IMG/VR virus record: IMGVR_UViG_3300006192_000038
Location: 1 to 24,710 of that record
Length of the DNA: 24,710 bases
Source of the DNA: a virus
Strand: one strand, 5' to 3'
The position numbers and the translations under genes are program-made. The notes under the pieces were generated by a model. That model searched no databases, was not told where the DNA came from, and saw only the letters and a program-made list of their open reading frames with translations. This document shows positions 23,181 through 24,710 of the stretch, piece after piece. Numbering within the stretch: position 1 is the first letter of the stretch; the number at the start of each line of letters is the position of its first letter.

Positions 23181-23702
23181 ATGGCCAAGCGTACACCCGT
23201 CTCACCAAAACCTGTCTCTACCGCAACCCCGCACTACCCGTCGGCTGGTCTGCTACGCCGCCTCGGCGCTTTGCTCTATGACTATCTGGTGGTCATCTCT
23301 TTGCTGATCATCGCAGGCTTTATCGGTATGGGGGTAGCGCATCTGCTGCTGGCAACCGGCGCAGCTACCCTTCCGGAAGGCAAAGACGCTTCCTGGTTGC
23401 TGACCAGCCCGATCTACAGCGCCTGGCTCGCCTTCATCATCTGCGGTTTCTACACCTGGTTCTGGACCCGTGCCGGTCAGACCATAGGCATGCGCGCCTG
23501 GCGACTGCGCATTCAGAATGCGGATGGCAGCAACATCCGCATCACCCAGGCCCTGATCCGGCTGGCGACGGCGGCATTCGGCCTTGGCAACCTGATGTGT
23601 CTGTTCAACCGCAAGGCACCCCGCGCCTTTCAGGACATCTGGTCCGAGTGCGAAGTGGTGGTGTTGAGCAAGCAGGAGAATCTGGAGCAGCTGAACAAGT
23701 GA
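23181..23702 (+). CDS. RDD-family membrane protein
   Basis: I start at ATG 23181, giving 173 residues; the open frame upstream to 23001 crosses the tRNA and is rejected. The protein has the RDD pattern: a basic lead-in, then LLRRLGALLYDYLVVISLLIIAGFIGMG (first membrane segment, about 25-55), a second hydrophobic segment near 76-95 (PIYSAWLAFIICGFYTWFW), then TRAGQTIGMRAWRLRIQNADG, and a final IRLATAAFGLGNLMCLF segment with RAFQDIWSE. TIGMRAWRLRI and FQDIWS are characteristic of RDD domains. Function in most bacteria is unknown; membrane transport or ion homeostasis roles have been proposed. It is convergent with lptG across a shared terminator. Confidence 0.9.
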   Translation: MAKRTPVSPKPVSTATPHYPSAGLLRRLGALLYDYLVVISLLIIAGFIGMGVAHLLLATGAATLPEGKDASWLLTSPIYSAWLAFIICGFYTWFWTRAGQTIGMRAWRLRIQNADGSNIRITQALIRLATAAFGLGNLMCLFNRKAPRAFQDIWSECEVVVLSKQENLEQLNK

Positions 23703-23723
23703 TCTGGCGAGCAGGGTATGAAT

Positions 23724-23758
23724 AACAAGAAGGGCACCCAGTGGGTGCCCTTCTTGTT
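23724..23758. terminator. Bidirectional terminator between the RDD gene and lptG
   Basis: A perfect 16-bp stem (AACAAGAAGGGCACCC, 23724-23739, with its complement 23743-23758) has a 3-base loop. A/T bases at each foot give U-rich ends in both directions, suited to the two convergent genes. Confidence 0.9.
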
Positions 23759-23774
23759 TGGTCTATGCAGGCCG

Positions 23775-24710
23775 CTACTGTTTGCGGCTCAAGATATAGA
23801 AGGAGATACCGCCAAACAACAGACTGGGAGCAATGGCGGCCAGGATCGGCGGCACTGCGTACACCAGACTGATGGGCCCGAACACACGATCGCTCACATA
23901 GACGGCGAAACCTGTCATGATCCCCATCAGCATGCGAGCCCCCATGCTCACCGAGCGCAGCGGGCCGAAGATGAAGGAGGAGGCGAGCAGTATCATGGCC
24001 ACCACGGAGAGCGGCGACAACAGCTTGCGCCACATCTCCAGCTTGTAACGCCCGGCGTCCTGCTTGTTGGCGTCCAGATAGCCTATGTAGTCGAGCAGAC
24101 CGGCCACCGGCAGGTTTTCTGGGTCGATACTCACCACACCGAGCTGCTTGGGCGTGAGCTCGGAGCTCCACTCCATCTGGGCCTGCGTCTCGCTCAGGAT
24201 CTGCGCGGGATCGTCAAAACGGGTGATCTGGACCTGCTTGAGCAGCCAGTGATGCTGCTCAAACACGCCTTCGCGAGCCTGGAGTATATCGATCAGCTTA
24301 CGCTCTGGCGTGAAGCGATAGAGGGTGATGCCGGTCAGTGCACCATCGTTGCGCACCCCGTTGATATTGACGAAGTTGTTGCCATCGCGTGCCCAGACCC
24401 CATACGCAGAAACAGTCAATCGCCCCTCTGACAGCGCGCCAGCCTTGACGTCGTCTGCCATCCGCTTGGCGATGGGCGCCACATACTCACCCATCAATCC
24501 CACCAGTATCATCAAGGGGATCGCAGTCTTGAGCGCCGCCATCACGATACTGATCTTGGAGCGGCCCGCAGCCTGCATCACCACCAGCTCAGAGCTGGTC
24601 GCCAGCTGACCCAGCCCTATGAGTCCGCCCAGCAGGGCAGCCAGCGGGAAGAACTGAACCGCCTCCTTGGGCATGGAGAGCAGGACGTAATAGAGCGCAT
24701 TGATCATGTC
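23775..24710 (-). CDS. lptG: LPS export permease LptG (N-terminus outside the window)
   Basis: LptG is one half of the inner-membrane LptB2FG transporter that extracts lipopolysaccharide and feeds it to the LptC-LptA bridge. 311 codons are visible. Alignment by eye to E. coli LptG begins near its residue 46, so roughly 45 residues including the first membrane helix are beyond the right edge. Conserved stretches are FFPLAALLGGLIGLGQLATSSELVVMQAAGRS, IGEYVAP-like MGEYVAP, GVWARDGNNFVNINGV, TPKQLGVVSIDPENLPVAGLLDYIGYLDANKQDAGRY, and SFIFGPLRSVSMGARMLMGI. The periplasmic beta-jellyroll lies between the two membrane halves. lptF is expected just upstream (to the right), as in other gammaproteobacteria. 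This gene places the right flank firmly in host chromosome. Confidence 0.96.
   Translation of the reverse strand, partial: DMINALYYVLLSMPKEAVQFFPLAALLGGLIGLGQLATSSELVVMQAAGRSKISIVMAALKTAIPLMILVGLMGEYVAPIAKRMADDVKAGALSEGRLTVSAYGVWARDGNNFVNINGVRNDGALTGITLYRFTPERKLIDILQAREGVFEQHHWLLKQVQITRFDDPAQILSETQAQMEWSSELTPKQLGVVSIDPENLPVAGLLDYIGYLDANKQDAGRYKLEMWRKLLSPLSVVAMILLASSFIFGPLRSVSMGARMLMGIMTGFAVYVSDRVFGPISLVYAVPPILAAIAPSLLFGGISFYILSRKQ

Overview
The window holds the late (structural and lysis) half of a P2/HP1-type temperate myophage prophage, followed by an AT-richer junction and then ordinary gammaproteobacterial chromosome. The host genes on the right (tRNA-Leu(CAA), an RDD-family membrane protein, lptG), the high GC content and the HP1/K139/phiO18P-like late gene order suggest Aeromonas or a close relative. 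That assignment is inference; no species marker is present.

Region 1 (1-119) looks like the right end of an insertion sequence, possibly IS66 family. It interrupts the phage portal gene (120-689, minus), so the prophage is probably defective. Region 2 (120-5951) is the head module. Portal (Q) and terminase ATPase (P) read leftward. Scaffold/protease (O), capsid (N), terminase M and head completion L read rightward from a shared 176-bp divergent region that carries two striking dyads. Region 3 (5948-8740) carries tail completion R and S, the sheath (DUF2586) and the tube (DUF2597). Region 4 (8750-11413) holds a DksA/TraR-type zinc-finger protein, a lambda-type holin with two possible starts, a DNA adenine methyltransferase, a lambda R-like endolysin and an overlapping Rz/Rz1 pair. 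The methyltransferase sits inside the lysis cassette. Region 5 (11410-21304) is the rest of the tail: a tail assembly chaperone with a canonical -1 slippery heptamer, tape measure, baseplate proteins, tail fibre with 35-residue His-rich repeats, fibre chaperone, an unassigned 293-residue protein, a baseplate protein and a 537-residue hub/spike. Genes in this block are packed with 4-bp start/stop overlaps and end at a strong terminator (21315-21345).

Region 6 (21347-22900) is visibly more AT-rich and mostly non-coding. It contains a truncated nrdD-like ATP-cone fragment, a possible 57-residue ORF, and short direct and inverted repeats close to tRNA-Leu, which is a plausible integration site. 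Region 7 (22901-24710) is host DNA: a tRNA terminator, tRNA-Leu and its promoter, a divergently transcribed RDD protein, a bidirectional terminator and the C-terminal part of LptG.

The late genes work together as a contractile-tail virion assembly line plus a complete four-component lysis system. I saw no wholly new defence or mobile system. The best-supported unusual signals are the programmed frameshift site, the IS-split portal, the methyltransferase in the lysis cassette and the nrdD relic at the prophage/tRNA junction.
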